Shown: positions 23,430 to 32,160, counted from the first letter of the stretch. The stretch: 64,000 bases of DNA from Kitasatospora purpeofusca (GCF_000718025.1 NZ_JODS01000036.1:8606-72605), one strand, 5' to 3'. The notes: generated by a model not told the origin, from the letters alone. Numbers and translations are program-made.

Positions 23430-24842
23430 ATGCGGGGGCATCTGCCACGGCTCGTGGCACTGGCGGGACCGGTCTACGGGGAACTGCTCTCGGGGGTGGT
23501 CGCCTCGGTCGTCGGCGCCTACTGGGTGGCCGGGTTGGGCGCACCGGCGGTGGCCGCCGTCACCCTGGCCGGCACCGTGGAGAACCTGCTGCTCGGCCTG
23601 GTCCTGGTGGTCGCGTCCGGCACCACCGTGCGGCTCGCGCACGCCCACGGCGCCGGTGACCGGGCCGGGGCCGGGCGCGTCGCCCGGGCCGCCTGGCGGC
23701 TCTGCGCGCTCGGCAGCCTCCTGATCGCCGTCCCCGGCTTCCTGGTCAGGGACCGTATCGCCGGCGCCTTCCTGGACGGCGAGGCCGCCGCGCTCGCCGC
23801 CGACTGGTTCACCGTGGCCTTCCCGGCCTTCGCCCTGTTCTTCGCCCAGCGGATCGCCGACGAGCTCTTCAAGGGCGTCGGCGACACCCGGACGCCGCTG
23901 CGGACGGCCCTGCTCGGCAACGCCCTGCTGCTCGTCCTGGACCCGTTGCTGATCCTCGGGCCCGGCCCGTTCCCGGCGCTCGGCGTGACCGGCGCGGCGC
24001 TGGCGCTGACCGCCTCCCGGGCGGTCGCGCTCGCCGTCACCGCCCTGCTCCGCCGCCGCCACCGGTTGCCGGCCCCGGCGGGCGGGGCGCTCGCTGAGGG
24101 GCCGCTCACGGAGGGCCTGCTCGCGGAGGGGCGCGCGATCACCGCGACCGGCGCGCCGTTCGGCCTGGACTTCACCGCGCGGATGGGCGTCGGGACGGTC
24201 CAGCTCGGACTGGTCGCGGCCTTCGGCGTGCCGGCGGTGGCCGGGTACGGAGTGGGCTACCGCGTCCTGCTGATCGTCACGATGGCCTTCTACGCCGTCC
24301 GGCAGGCCGCCGCCATCGAGGCCGCCCGGCTGACCGGCGCGGCCCGTCGGGCCGGAGTCGACCCCGCCGTCCTCGTGCGCTCCCTCGCCCGCGACACCGC
24401 CGGGCTGGCCGGGGTGCTCGGGGCGGCTGCGGCCCTGCTCTGCGCGGCGGCCGCGCGACCGGTGGCCGCGCTGTTCACCGACGACCCGGCGGTGGCCGGC
24501 GAGGCCGTCGGTTTCCTCCGGATGGCCGGCCTCTACCTGCTGCCCTACGCGCTGGTGGTCGCCCTCGGCGGAGTGCACCAGGCGGCCGGTGCCGGACGGC
24601 GGCCGGTGGTCGCGGTGCTGCTCGGCCTCACCGCCCAGCTCGCCTCCGGCGCGGCCCTGTCCGGTCCGTTCGGGGTCCGCGGCCTCTGGGCCGGGATGAC
24701 GATCGGCGCGCTGGTCCAGCTCGCGCTGCTCCTGCTCCCGCTGTCCCGCCGCCGGGCCGGAGCAGTTGGGGACGAACCGCGCCGGAACGTGCCTGAGGAG
24801 GCGTCAGAAATTCGATTGATCGAGCGGAACGCGTCTGCCTAA
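23430..24842 (+). CDS. MATE-family multidrug exporter
   Basis: The 470-residue membrane protein has about twelve helices in two homologous halves. MATE signatures are GPVYGELLSGVVASVV near the start, ADELFKGVGDTRTPLRTALLGN around residues 145-165, FGVPAVAGYGVGYRV and FGVRGLWAGMTIG. It should export cationic or lipophilic compounds by Na+ or H+ antiport. ATG 23430 follows GGAGGAAGC. It is divergent from padR and behind the duplicated operator. The end of the gene overlaps a promoter for the next small gene. Confidence 0.85.
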   Translation: MRGHLPRLVALAGPVYGELLSGVVASVVGAYWVAGLGAPAVAAVTLAGTVENLLLGLVLVVASGTTVRLAHAHGAGDRAGAGRVARAAWRLCALGSLLIAVPGFLVRDRIAGAFLDGEAAALAADWFTVAFPAFALFFAQRIADELFKGVGDTRTPLRTALLGNALLLVLDPLLILGPGPFPALGVTGAALALTASRAVALAVTALLRRRHRLPAPAGGALAEGPLTEGLLAEGRAITATGAPFGLDFTARMGVGTVQLGLVAAFGVPAVAGYGVGYRVLLIVTMAFYAVRQAAAIEAARLTGAARRAGVDPAVLVRSLARDTAGLAGVLGAAAALLCAAAARPVAALFTDDPAVAGEAVGFLRMAGLYLLPYALVVALGGVHQAAGAGRRPVVAVLLGLTAQLASGAALSGPFGVRGLWAGMTIGALVQLALLLLPLSRRRAGAVGDEPRRNVPEEASEIRLIERNASA

Positions 24843-24845
24843 GGT
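24816..24845 (+). promoter_or_regulatory. Promoter inside the end of the MATE gene
   Basis: TTGATC (24816-24821) and TAAGGT (24840-24845) are separated by 18 bp, giving a start near 24852 for the small peptide gene at 24881. Confidence 0.5.
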
Positions 24846-24880
24846 GCGTGCGATCGATTTCCGAGACCGGAGTGTGCGCC

Positions 24881-25081
24881 ATGGAACTGAACAGCCGTCA
24901 CACCGCCCTGATCGGTGCCGCCACCGCGGCGCTCGCCGCCGCCGCCGTGGTGAGCGGCGTCAGCGCGGTCCAGGAGCCGGCCACCGCCCCCGGCATCGTC
25001 GTCGAGGCGCACATAGCCCTGTTCGGGCAGCCCGTCGGCGGCTCCGACGGGCTGGCGGTCCAGGACCACATGGCGCTCTGA
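24881..25081 (+). CDS. Small exported peptide, unknown
   Basis: The 66-residue product starts at ATG 24881 behind CCGGAGTGTGCGCC. Residues 8-29 (TALIGAATAALAAAAVVSGVSA) look like a signal peptide or membrane helix. The remaining ~36 residues (VQEPATAPG ... EAHIALFG ... LAVQDHMAL) are neutral to acidic without cysteine. It has its own promoter and is followed after 20 bp by a SAM-fold protein. I do not recognise it. It could be a secreted peptide or, less likely, a peptide substrate of the neighbour. Confidence 0.6.
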   Translation: MELNSRHTALIGAATAALAAAAVVSGVSAVQEPATAPGIVVEAHIALFGQPVGGSDGLAVQDHMAL

Positions 25082-25101
25082 CCGCTCGCCGGACACCGCC
25101 C

Positions 25102-25923
25102 ATGACCGAGCCGACGGCTGCGCCCGGGCACCCCGGGGCGGGCGCCGCCGCCCGGCCCGGCGACCCCACCGCCCTGATGGTCGCCGGGACGGCCGAGCGG
25201 CTGATCCGCCTCTGGGCCGGCCGTGCCGAGCTGCACCATCCCGGGTGGGGCCGACCGTTCCGGCAACTCGGCGACCTGCTGCCCGAGCAGGACGTCGAGT
25301 TCGCGGCGCACAACCCGCAGATGGTGCCGCTGCTGTGGTACCCCGCGCTCCGCCACGGCAGCCGCACCCGACCGGTCGTCGAGGTGTTCGACCACCTGCC
25401 CGCCGGGCTGGGCCCCGCGCTGCCCCGGCGGCAGGAGCTCTCCCGGGTCTACAGCTGGGCCCTGGCCTCCCGCACCGCCCTGGACTGGATCGCGGACTGC
25501 CTGGACGGCCGGGGTCTGCTGGAGGTGGGCGCGGGCAGCGGTTACTGGGCCTGGCTGTTGCGGGCCCGCGGCGTCGACGTGCTCGCGACCGATGTCGAGG
25601 CCCGTACCGAACGGAACGGCTTCACCGACCGCTTCCAGTACACCGAGGTCCGGCCCGGCCGGGCCGCCGAGGACGCCGCCGCCCACCCCGACCGGGTACT
25701 CGCCCTGCTCTGGCCCCCGCACCGCGACCCGATGGCCGCCGACACCCTGCGCGCCTACCAGGGGCCGGGCGTGCTGTACCTGGGCGACCGCCCCGGCGGC
25801 CTCTGCGCCGACCAGGACTTCTTCACCGAACTGACCACCCACTGGCGCCCACTGTCCCGCTGCCCCCTCACGCTCCGCTGGCTCGGCAACCGCGACGCCG
25901 CCACCTACTTCGTCCGCCGCTGA
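25102..25923 (+). CDS. SAM-dependent methyltransferase-like protein
   Basis: The 273-residue protein has a class I SAM site: GLLEVGAGSGYWAWLLRARG (motif I, about residues 137-155) and VDVLATDVEAR. A shortened C-terminal half follows with LALLWPPHRDPMAADTLRAY in place of a typical motif IV and VLYLGDRPGGLCADQDFF. Similar proteins in actinomycetes are annotated as hypothetical methyltransferases. Upstream residues 50-100 form a family-specific N-terminal domain with WYPALRHGSRTRPVVEVFDHL. It probably forms an operon with the small exported peptide. Target unknown. Confidence 0.7.
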   Translation: MTEPTAAPGHPGAGAAARPGDPTALMVAGTAERLIRLWAGRAELHHPGWGRPFRQLGDLLPEQDVEFAAHNPQMVPLLWYPALRHGSRTRPVVEVFDHLPAGLGPALPRRQELSRVYSWALASRTALDWIADCLDGRGLLEVGAGSGYWAWLLRARGVDVLATDVEARTERNGFTDRFQYTEVRPGRAAEDAAAHPDRVLALLWPPHRDPMAADTLRAYQGPGVLYLGDRPGGLCADQDFFTELTTHWRPLSRCPLTLRWLGNRDAATYFVRR

Positions 25924-25940
25924 GCCCGCCGCTGAGCCCG
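25914..25940. repeat. 12-bp duplication carrying a stop codon
   Basis: CCGCCGCTGAGC occurs at 25914-25925 and again at 25926-25937, followed by CCG. The first copy holds the TGA of the methyltransferase-like gene. Confidence 0.8.
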
Positions 25941-26066
25941 ACCCACCGGCCACCCCGAGCCCGTCGGGGCACGCATCCGACGACCAGGCCCGACGACCGA
26001 CCTTGGCGGAGCATCAGCGACGCCGGTAACCTCCTGGCGGTGACTCCGACGGAGAAGCAGGGCCTC

Positions 26067-26930
26067 GTGACGATGACCGACGGGGCGCAGGTGCACTGGA
26101 AGGCACTGGGGGACACGACTCGGCAGCCGGCCGTGGTCCTGCTCCACGGTGGTCCCGGGCTGCCGGACTACCTGGGCGGCATCGCCCCGATGGTCGCGGA
26201 CCTCGCGCCCGTGTACCGGTACGACCAGCGCGGCACCGGTCGATCGGAGTGGTGCGGCCGTCATTCCCTCACCCGGCACGTCGAGGACCTCGCCGAACTC
26301 CTCGACGCCTGGGAACTGCCCGAGGCCGTGCTGATCGGGCATTCCTACGGTGCCGGTCTGGCGAGCCGGTTCTGCTTGCGCCACCCCGAGCGGGTGCGCG
26401 CCGTGCTGCTGATGTGCGGGCCTTTCGTCGGCGACTGGCGGACCGGCGAACGGGCGGAACGCGGCCGCCGGATGTCCGCGGCCCAGCAGCAGCGGCTCCG
26501 CGAGTTGGAGGAGTTGCCGCGGCGTACGGAGGAGCAGGAGGTCGAACTGCTCACCCTGGCCTGGTTCCCCGACCACTCCGATCCCGAACGCGGGTGGCGT
26601 TGGGCGGCCGAGGGTGCCCGGCGGCGTCGGCCGGTCAACTGGTCCATGAACGCCGAACTCGGCACGGAAGGTCGCGCCGATCCGCTCGACGGACACCTCG
26701 CCGAGCTGCGGGCACGCCTGCCCGCCCGGACGGAGCTCCTCGGTGGGGTCGACGACCCCCGCCCGGTGTCGGCGCTCGAGTCGCTGGCACGCCGGCTGGG
26801 CGTGCCGCTGACCCGGATCGAGGGCGCGGGGCACGAGCCCTGGCTGGAGCAGCCCGACGTGGTGCGCGCCCACCTGCGCCGGTTCGTTCGGGACGCCATC
26901 GGTACGGGCCAAAGGCTGTCCGACAGTTGA
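26067..26930 (+). CDS. Alpha/beta hydrolase, proline-iminopeptidase-like
   Basis: The 287-residue hydrolase has S33-type motifs: the oxyanion loop LHGGPGLPDY near residue 25, VYRYDQRGTGRS, the nucleophile elbow GHSYGAG and a final catalytic His in GAGHEPWLEQP. The lid region (RRMSAAQQQRLRELEELPRRTEEQEVE) is helical and charged. It may be an aminopeptidase or an esterase. The start is uncertain: GTG 26040, GTG 26067 (GGAGAAG upstream, preferred) and ATG 26073 are all in frame. Confidence 0.82.
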   Translation: MTMTDGAQVHWKALGDTTRQPAVVLLHGGPGLPDYLGGIAPMVADLAPVYRYDQRGTGRSEWCGRHSLTRHVEDLAELLDAWELPEAVLIGHSYGAGLASRFCLRHPERVRAVLLMCGPFVGDWRTGERAERGRRMSAAQQQRLRELEELPRRTEEQEVELLTLAWFPDHSDPERGWRWAAEGARRRRPVNWSMNAELGTEGRADPLDGHLAELRARLPARTELLGGVDDPRPVSALESLARRLGVPLTRIEGAGHEPWLEQPDVVRAHLRRFVRDAIGTGQRLSDS

Positions 26931-27127
26931 TCTTGTCGCAGTTCGAGGCGAGCTGACGGACGGCGGCCCCGGATGGGCATCGGCCCGGGCCGGTGCCGGC
27001 GCTCACCCGATGGACTGGCCACGAACGGCCAGGCCGAGCGGAAACCCGCCACCCCGCAGACGATGTAGACCGGGCGCGGCCGCACGGCTGTGCCTGAACT
27101 CTCCACCCTGTTGGAAGGAAAGCGGAA

Positions 27128-27652
27128 GTGACTCGTACGAGAGCTCGCCGCATCAGGACCGGGCGCCTGGCCCTGGTGGCCGGAGCGGCCTTCATGGCCG
27201 TGCTGGTGCCCGCGACGACGGCCCAGGCGGCCCTGCCGTCGAATTCCGACCTGGAAGTGGTTCGGCTCGACCCGGACCCGGCCACGCCGGGCGGTTCGAC
27301 AACGGTGCACGGCTTCGTCGCCAACGGCGGCCCTCAGAAGACCGCGAACAGCTTCACCGTCAGCGTCCGCCTGCCGCGCGGCGTGACACCCGAGGAGCCC
27401 TACTTCCCCGAGGACTGCCAGGCGACGCAGGGCCTGCTCGGCGTGTGGACCGTCCGGTGCGTCTTCCCGGCCGGTCTCAACGTGGACGACAGCGCCACCG
27501 CACTCGTCCCGGTCAGGGTCTCCGAGGATGCTCCGCTCGGGGATCTGACCGGCGGACGGGTCAGCGTCAGCAGCATCGACGACATCCTCCACCTCGGCAA
27601 CAACTCCACGCCGTTCGTCATGAAGATCGTCGAAACAGGTCGGCAGGGCTGA
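27128..27652 (+). CDS. Secreted beta-sandwich protein, unknown
   Basis: The 174-residue exported protein starts at GTG 27128 after AAGGAAAGCGGAA. The signal peptide covers residues 1-35 (RTGRLALVAGAAFMAVLVPATTAQA). The mature part resembles a DUF11/CARDB-like adhesive domain: LEVVRLDPDPATPGGSTTVHGFVANGG, FTVSVRLPRGV, and two cysteines (DCQATQG and VRCVFP) likely paired. It ends LGNNSTPFVMKIVE. Possible role in cell-surface interactions. A hairpin terminator follows. Confidence 0.72.
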   Translation: MTRTRARRIRTGRLALVAGAAFMAVLVPATTAQAALPSNSDLEVVRLDPDPATPGGSTTVHGFVANGGPQKTANSFTVSVRLPRGVTPEEPYFPEDCQATQGLLGVWTVRCVFPAGLNVDDSATALVPVRVSEDAPLGDLTGGRVSVSSIDDILHLGNNSTPFVMKIVETGRQG

Positions 27653-27681
27653 AGTCCGGGTCCGGCGGCGAACCCCGCGAG

Positions 27682-27720
27682 CGCCCCCTGCTCACCGGCA
27701 CCGCCGAGGAGCAGGGGGCG
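27682..27720. terminator. Bidirectional hairpin terminator
   Basis: A 12-bp perfect stem (27682-27693 with 27709-27720) has a 15-nt loop. It lies between the convergent secreted-protein and MFS genes. Confidence 0.7.
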
Positions 27721-27836
27721 TCGCCCTTGCGCCGAGCACCGTGGCGGCGGCCCGGGCGGCGGCCCGGCTGCTGGAGCCGGTCGCGGACGGGGAGCCCGTC
27801 CCGGCACACGGCCGGAGGCATGTCCGAGGCCGGGCT

Positions 27837-29258
27837 TCAGCGCTCAGCGTCCCGGAACGCGGGCGCGGGCGCGGGCGCCGGTGTCGGTACCGGTGCGGCG
27901 GGTCGGTGGGCGGCCGGGAGGCGGGTGGCGAGGAGTGTGCCGGTGGCGGCCGCGGCTGCCAGGGTGAGCAGGGCCGGGGCGAGGGCTTCGGCCGGTGGGC
28001 GGCCGGCGGCGAGGGTGGTCGCGGCGGCGACGCCGAGGGCGGGGCCGATGTTCATCGCGGTCTGCTGGAGTCCGCCCGCGACCCCGGCGGCCCCGAGCGG
28101 TGCGGCGCGGACGACCGCCGTCGTCGCGGTGGCCATCACCGCCCCGAAACCGGCGCCCAGCAGCAGGAACGCCGCGCTCGTCACGATCACCGGGGTGTCC
28201 GGGCGGAAGCCCGAGGCCAGGAGGGTGCCCAGGGTGAGCGAGGACATCCCCGCCACCGCCGTCCGGCGCGGACCGTGACGCCGGCCCAGGGCGGCGGAGG
28301 CAGGCGCGGCCACCACCATGGCGAGTGCGAGCGGCAGCGCCCGGAGCGCGCAGGCGAGCGGGTCGAGGGCGAGCACGTCCTGGAGGAAGTAGGTGACGAG
28401 GAAGAGCGTGCCGGACAGGGCCGCCGAGGCGGTGAGCAGGACGCCCAGTGCGGGGGCCACCGTCGGGGCGCGGAGGACGGCCGGTGGCAGCAGCGGGTGC
28501 CGGGTCCGCCGTTCGTGACGGAGGAAGGCGGTGCCGAGCGCCGTCGCGGCCGCCAGTCCGAGCCAGACGGCCGGGGACGGGCCGTGCTCGGGCACCTCGG
28601 CCAGGGTGAACACCAGCGCGGCCAGCGCGCCGCCCAGCAGCCCGGCGCCCGGCAGGTCCAGCCCGGCACCCGGCGCGGCGGCGGTCGCCTCGGCCGACGG
28701 CGGCAGCCGCACCAGCAGCGCCGAGACCCCGGCGACCGCGGCGGGGACGACCGTCAGGAAGAACACCGACCGCCAGCCCAGTTGGGCGGTCAGGGCGCCG
28801 CCGACCAGCGGACCGGCGGCGGCCGACAGCCCGATCGCGCTGGTGCGCCAGGCGATCGGCCGGGCGAGCAGTTCGGCCGGGTAGACGGCCCGGAGCAGCC
28901 CGAGGGTGGCGGGTTGGAGCAGCGCGCCCGCCACGCCCTGGAGGACACGCAGACCGATCACCCAGCCGATGCCGGGGGCGAAGCCGATGCCCGCCGAGGC
29001 GGCGCCGAAGCCGATCGCGCCGACGGCGAAGACCCGGCGGTGGCCGAACCGGTCGCCGAGCCGGCCCGCGAACACCAGCAGGGCGGCCACGGTGACCAGA
29101 TAGGCGGTGCTGGTCCACTGTACGGCGGCCAGGGAGGTGTCCAGGTCGCGGCGGAGGCTGGGTTGGGCGACGGTGAGCACCGTGCCGTCGAGGGCGACGA
29201 CGGCGGCGCCGAGGATGCTGCCGACGAGGGTGAGGCGCCGGGTGCGGGCGGCCGTCAT
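27837..29258 (-). CDS. MFS drug exporter (DHA2, 14-helix type)
   Basis: The 473-residue transporter has about 14 hydrophobic segments. Motif A GRLGDRFGHRRVF follows helix 2. The DHA2 motif C region is GLSAAAGPLVGGAL, and VLQGVAGALLQPATLGLL lies in helix 4. It should be a proton-driven multidrug or antibiotic exporter. Its start overlaps the tetR stop (ATGA, 29255-29258), so repressor and pump are in one message with tetR first. The C-terminus is a Pro/Ala tail. Confidence 0.88.
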   Translation of the reverse strand: MTAARTRRLTLVGSILGAAVVALDGTVLTVAQPSLRRDLDTSLAAVQWTSTAYLVTVAALLVFAGRLGDRFGHRRVFAVGAIGFGAASAGIGFAPGIGWVIGLRVLQGVAGALLQPATLGLLRAVYPAELLARPIAWRTSAIGLSAAAGPLVGGALTAQLGWRSVFFLTVVPAAVAGVSALLVRLPPSAEATAAAPGAGLDLPGAGLLGGALAALVFTLAEVPEHGPSPAVWLGLAAATALGTAFLRHERRTRHPLLPPAVLRAPTVAPALGVLLTASAALSGTLFLVTYFLQDVLALDPLACALRALPLALAMVVAAPASAALGRRHGPRRTAVAGMSSLTLGTLLASGFRPDTPVIVTSAAFLLLGAGFGAVMATATTAVVRAAPLGAAGVAGGLQQTAMNIGPALGVAAATTLAAGRPPAEALAPALLTLAAAAATGTLLATRLPAAHRPAAPVPTPAPAPAPAFRDAER

Positions 29259-29881
29259 CCGGCGTCCCGGCCGAGGTGGGCGTCGAGGGTGGCGCGGAGG
29301 ACCGGTTCGACGCTGTCGCCGCCGGTGGCGAGGCGGAGGCTGCCCCAGGCGCGGAGCTGGGCGAGACCGTGCAGATTGGCCCAGAGCGCCGCCGCGACCA
29401 CGGTGGGCGGCGGCGGTCCGTCCCCGTCCCCGTCCGCATCCGCGGACGGCCGGATCGCGGCGACCAGGCGGGTGACGGCCTCGAAGAGGGGGAGCGAGGT
29501 GCGGCGCAGCTCCGCGCCGCTGCCCTCCAGCACGTCGTGACGGAACATCAGCTCGAACATGCCGGGCTGCTCGGCCGCGAAGGCGAGGTAGCCGCGGGCG
29601 AGTTCGTCGAGCCGGGTCCGGGCTGCTGCGGCGGAGATGGTGCTGGCGGGCGGTGCGTCGAGGCCCAGCGCGGTGGCCAGCTCGCCGAAGCCGTGCCCGG
29701 CGATGGCGGCGAGCAGTTCGGCGTGGGTGGCGAAGTACCTGCGCGGGGCGCCGTGCGAGACCCCGGCCTGGCGGGCGATCTCGCGCAGGGTGAGGGCGTG
29801 GACGCCCTCCAGCGCGAGCAGTTCGACCCCGGCCGCGACCAAGCGGGCACGCAGGCCGACGGACTTGTCCTGTTCGGTCAT
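29255..29881 (-). CDS. TetR/AcrR-family regulator of the MFS pump
   Basis: The 208-residue repressor has an N-terminal HTH: RLVAAGVELLALEGVHALTLREIARQAGVSHGAPRRYFATHAELLAAIA at about residues 13-60. The ligand-binding part has the PGMFELMFRHDVLEG segment of the WHG/TetR_C_13 type. A short Asp/Gly run (DADGDGDG) interrupts the C-terminal domain. It is upstream of and coupled to the MFS gene, and a 21-bp perfect palindrome covers its promoter. Confidence 0.88.
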   Translation of the reverse strand: MTEQDKSVGLRARLVAAGVELLALEGVHALTLREIARQAGVSHGAPRRYFATHAELLAAIAGHGFGELATALGLDAPPASTISAAAARTRLDELARGYLAFAAEQPGMFELMFRHDVLEGSGAELRRTSLPLFEAVTRLVAAIRPSADADGDGDGPPPPTVVAAALWANLHGLAQLRAWGSLRLATGGDSVEPVLRATLDAHLGRDAG

Positions 29882-29901
29882 GGGGATGTGTCTATCAAGA
29901 T

Positions 29902-29922
29902 CGAGTAGACATTGTCTACTCG
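29902..29922. promoter_or_regulatory. TetR operator, 21-bp palindrome
   Basis: CGAGTAGAC-ATT-GTCTACTCG has perfect 9-bp arms, about 20 bp upstream of the tetR start. It also lies 34 bp before the divergent zinc-ribbon gene, so both directions could be controlled. Confidence 0.75.
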
Positions 29923-29955
29923 CGCTCCCGTCCGGCCCGGGGGCACAATCTCCGC

Positions 29956-30129
29956 ATGGACGAGGGCGGCGAGCCGGCCTGCTGGCTGGACCGGGTGTGC
30001 GAGGACTGCGGACGCGTGCGCGAGCGGCCGGGTCCCGGCCCCTGCGAGAACTGCGGCAGCGGCGCGGACGCGGTGGACGGGAAGAAGGAGCAGCACAACG
30101 AGAACCCCCGGGCGGATCACCGGAGGTGA
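29956..30129 (+). CDS. Zinc-ribbon microprotein
   Basis: A 57-residue gene from ATG 29956 to TGA 30127-30129. It contains WLDRVCEDCGRVRERPG and PCENCGS, giving two CxxC pairs (Cys15/18 and Cys30/33) as in a rubredoxin-like zinc ribbon. The C-terminus is charged and ends HRR. No Shine-Dalgarno site precedes it; CACAAT six bases before the ATG may be a -10 of a leaderless message. Function unknown. The terminator stem begins inside its last codons. Confidence 0.65.
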   Translation: MDEGGEPACWLDRVCEDCGRVRERPGPGPCENCGSGADAVDGKKEQHNENPRADHRR

Positions 30130-30141
30130 GCCGCCCGGGGG
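30105..30141. terminator. Bidirectional terminator overlapping a stop codon
   Basis: An 11-bp perfect stem (30105-30115 with 30131-30141) has a 15-nt loop that contains the zinc-ribbon stop codon. It lies between convergent genes. Confidence 0.75.
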
Positions 30142-30166
30142 CAGGGGAGTCAGGCGTGTCCCGGCG

Positions 30167-31504
30167 TCAGCGTGACAACCCGTCCAGAGCCTGATCGGGG
30201 CCGGGGTCCAGCACGGTCCCGGAGTCCGGCGAGTCCTCCACCGGCTCCACCTCCGGACCCTGCGCGGGCAGCACCGCCTCCGCGGCCGGGACGGCCGCAG
30301 TCACGCCTCCCGCCCGCGCCTCCGGCACCCAGGCGCCCCGCCGCCGCGCGATCACCGCGCCCAGCCGCTCCACGGCGGGCTGGGTGTACCGCGCGGCCAG
30401 CGGCCCGGTGATCACCAGGATCAGCACGTACGCCGTGGCCAGCGGCCCGAGCCCGGGCTCGATGCCGGCCGTCACGGCCAGCCCGGCGATGACGATCGAG
30501 AACTCGCCCCGGGACACCAGCGCCCCGCCGGCCCGCCATCGTCCACGGGTGGCGATCCCCGCCCGCCGGGCCGCCCAGTAGCCGGTCGCGACCTTGGTGA
30601 CGGCGGTGACGGCGGCCAGCAGCAGGGCCGGCAGCAGCACCGGCGGGATGCTGGTCGGATCGGTACTGAGGCCGAAGAACACGAAGAACACCGCCGCGAA
30701 GAGGTCCCGCAGCGGGCTGAGCAGGGTGTGCGCGCCCTCGGCGGCCTCGCCGGAGAGCGCGATGCCGACCAGGAACGCGCCGACCGCCGCCGACACCTGG
30801 AGCTGCTGCGCGATCCCGGCGACCAGCAGCGTCAGCCCCAGCACCACCAGCAGCAGCTTCTCCGGGTCGTCGTGCGAGACGAAGCGGGAGATCAGTCGGC
30901 CGTAGCGGAGCGCGACGAACAGCACCGCTCCCGCCGTGGCGAGCGCGATGGCGAGGGTGATCGAGCCGGCGACCAGGCCGGCGCCGGCCAGCAGGGCGGT
31001 GAGGATCGGCAGGTAGACCGCCATCGCGAGGTCCTCCAGCACCAGGATGCTGAGGATCACCGGGGTCTCCCGGTTGCCCAGCCGTCCCAGGTCGCCGAGT
31101 ACCTTGGCGATGACTCCCGAGGAGGAGATCCAGGTGACGCCGGCCAGCACCACGGCCGCCACCGGGCCCCAGCCGAGCAGCAGCGCGGCGATCGCGCCGG
31201 GTATCGCGTTGAGCAGGAAGTCGACCGCGCCGGCCGGGTACTGGGCCTTCAGATTGGTGACCAGGTCGGCGGCGGTGTACTCCAGACCCAGCATCAGCAG
31301 CAGCAGGACGACGCCGATCTCGGCGCCGGTCGCCACGAACTCCTCGCTGGCGCTCAGCGGCAGCAGCCCGCCGGTGCCGAAGGCGAGGCCGCCGAGCAGG
31401 TAGAGCGGGATCGGCGAGAAGCCGTACCGGCCGGCGATCCGGCCGAGCAGACCGAGGACGAGGATGACCGAGCCGAGCTCGATGAAGACGGTGGCGGTGT
31501 GCAC
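30167..31504 (-). CDS. CPA2-type K+/H+ antiporter (KhtU-like)
   Basis: The 445-residue membrane protein has about 12-13 helices. CPA2 features are LGLLGRIAGRYGFSPIPLYLLGGLAFG at the start, LLLLMLGLEYT, and the discontinuous-helix region TWISSSGVIAKVLGDL followed by ILVLEDLAMAVYLPI. GALVSRGEFSIVIAGLA lies in the C-terminal half. The tail (about 390-445) is a soluble Pro/Glu-rich linker. Together with the preceding TrkA_C-domain protein it matches the KhtT-KhtU antiporter. GTG 31504 is chosen, eight bases after the partner's stop. Confidence 0.87.
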   Translation of the reverse strand: MHTATVFIELGSVILVLGLLGRIAGRYGFSPIPLYLLGGLAFGTGGLLPLSASEEFVATGAEIGVVLLLLMLGLEYTAADLVTNLKAQYPAGAVDFLLNAIPGAIAALLLGWGPVAAVVLAGVTWISSSGVIAKVLGDLGRLGNRETPVILSILVLEDLAMAVYLPILTALLAGAGLVAGSITLAIALATAGAVLFVALRYGRLISRFVSHDDPEKLLLVVLGLTLLVAGIAQQLQVSAAVGAFLVGIALSGEAAEGAHTLLSPLRDLFAAVFFVFFGLSTDPTSIPPVLLPALLLAAVTAVTKVATGYWAARRAGIATRGRWRAGGALVSRGEFSIVIAGLAVTAGIEPGLGPLATAYVLILVITGPLAARYTQPAVERLGAVIARRRGAWVPEARAGGVTAAVPAAEAVLPAQGPEVEPVEDSPDSGTVLDPGPDQALDGLSR

Positions 31505-31511
31505 CCCCCGA

Positions 31512-31997
31512 TCACCCCCGGTCCAGGATCGCCGCCGCCGCGTCCACACCCTCGCGGGTGCCGATCACGATCAGCGTGTCTCCGCCGGCCAGCCGGAAGT
31601 CCGGCGCGGGGGAGGGCACGGCGCCGGTGCGCCGCAGGACGGCGACGATCGAGGCACCGGTCTCGGTGCGCATCCGGGTCTCGCCCAGCAGTCGCCCGTT
31701 CCAGTACGAGGTGCCGTCGACCGGGAGCCGCTCGGCGACCAGGCCGAGGTCGGTGGTGTGCAGCAGGCCCGGGCTGTGGTGGGCCGGCGTCAGGGCGTCG
31801 ACCAGGGCGGCGGACTCCTCGGCCGTCAGCCGGAACGCCTGCGAGCAGGCGTCGGGGTCGTCCGAGCGGTAGACGTTGAGGCTGCGCGAGCCGTCGCGGT
31901 GTGCGATCACCGACAGGTGCCGCTGTTCTCGGGTGGTGAGGTCGTACTGGACGCCGACACCGGGCAGCGGGGTGGTTCGGACACGGGCGATCGACAC
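31512..31997 (-). CDS. TrkA_C-domain regulatory subunit (KhtT-like)
   Basis: The 161-residue cytosolic protein starts at GTG 31997 behind GAGAGGAC. The N-terminal part (PLPGVGVQYDLTTREQRHLSVIAHRDGSR) and the C-terminal RCK_C domain (about 85-160, with TGASIVAVLRRTG and LAGGDTLIVIGTREGVDAAAAIL) match antiporter regulatory subunits. In Bacillus KhtT gates KhtU and binds c-di-AMP, so similar control is plausible but not shown here. It is the first gene of a two-gene operon. Confidence 0.85.
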   Translation of the reverse strand: MSIARVRTTPLPGVGVQYDLTTREQRHLSVIAHRDGSRSLNVYRSDDPDACSQAFRLTAEESAALVDALTPAHHSPGLLHTTDLGLVAERLPVDGTSYWNGRLLGETRMRTETGASIVAVLRRTGAVPSPAPDFRLAGGDTLIVIGTREGVDAAAAILDRG

Positions 31998-32160
31998 GGC
32001 GGCTGTCCTCTCGTCAGGGGGGTTCCCTCGGTGGTGCGCGGACACGGACGCGGACACGGGCGTGCCGGGGCAGGGGAACACCGGCGCCTGACCGCGTACA
32101 GGACGCGAACGCGCTACCGGATCAATAGTAATGAGTATGTAAAGTCCGAAAATATGACCA

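Noticed and set aside
20429..23659. 1076-codon open frame on the plus strand across acyltransferase, methyltransferase and PadR genes
   Set aside because: It crosses three well-supported minus-strand genes and their promoter region and has no domain pattern.
24881..25081. RiPP precursor as a firm call
   Set aside because: No core with Cys, Ser/Thr repeats or a known leader motif; the hydrophobic N-terminus fits a signal peptide. Kept only as a possibility.
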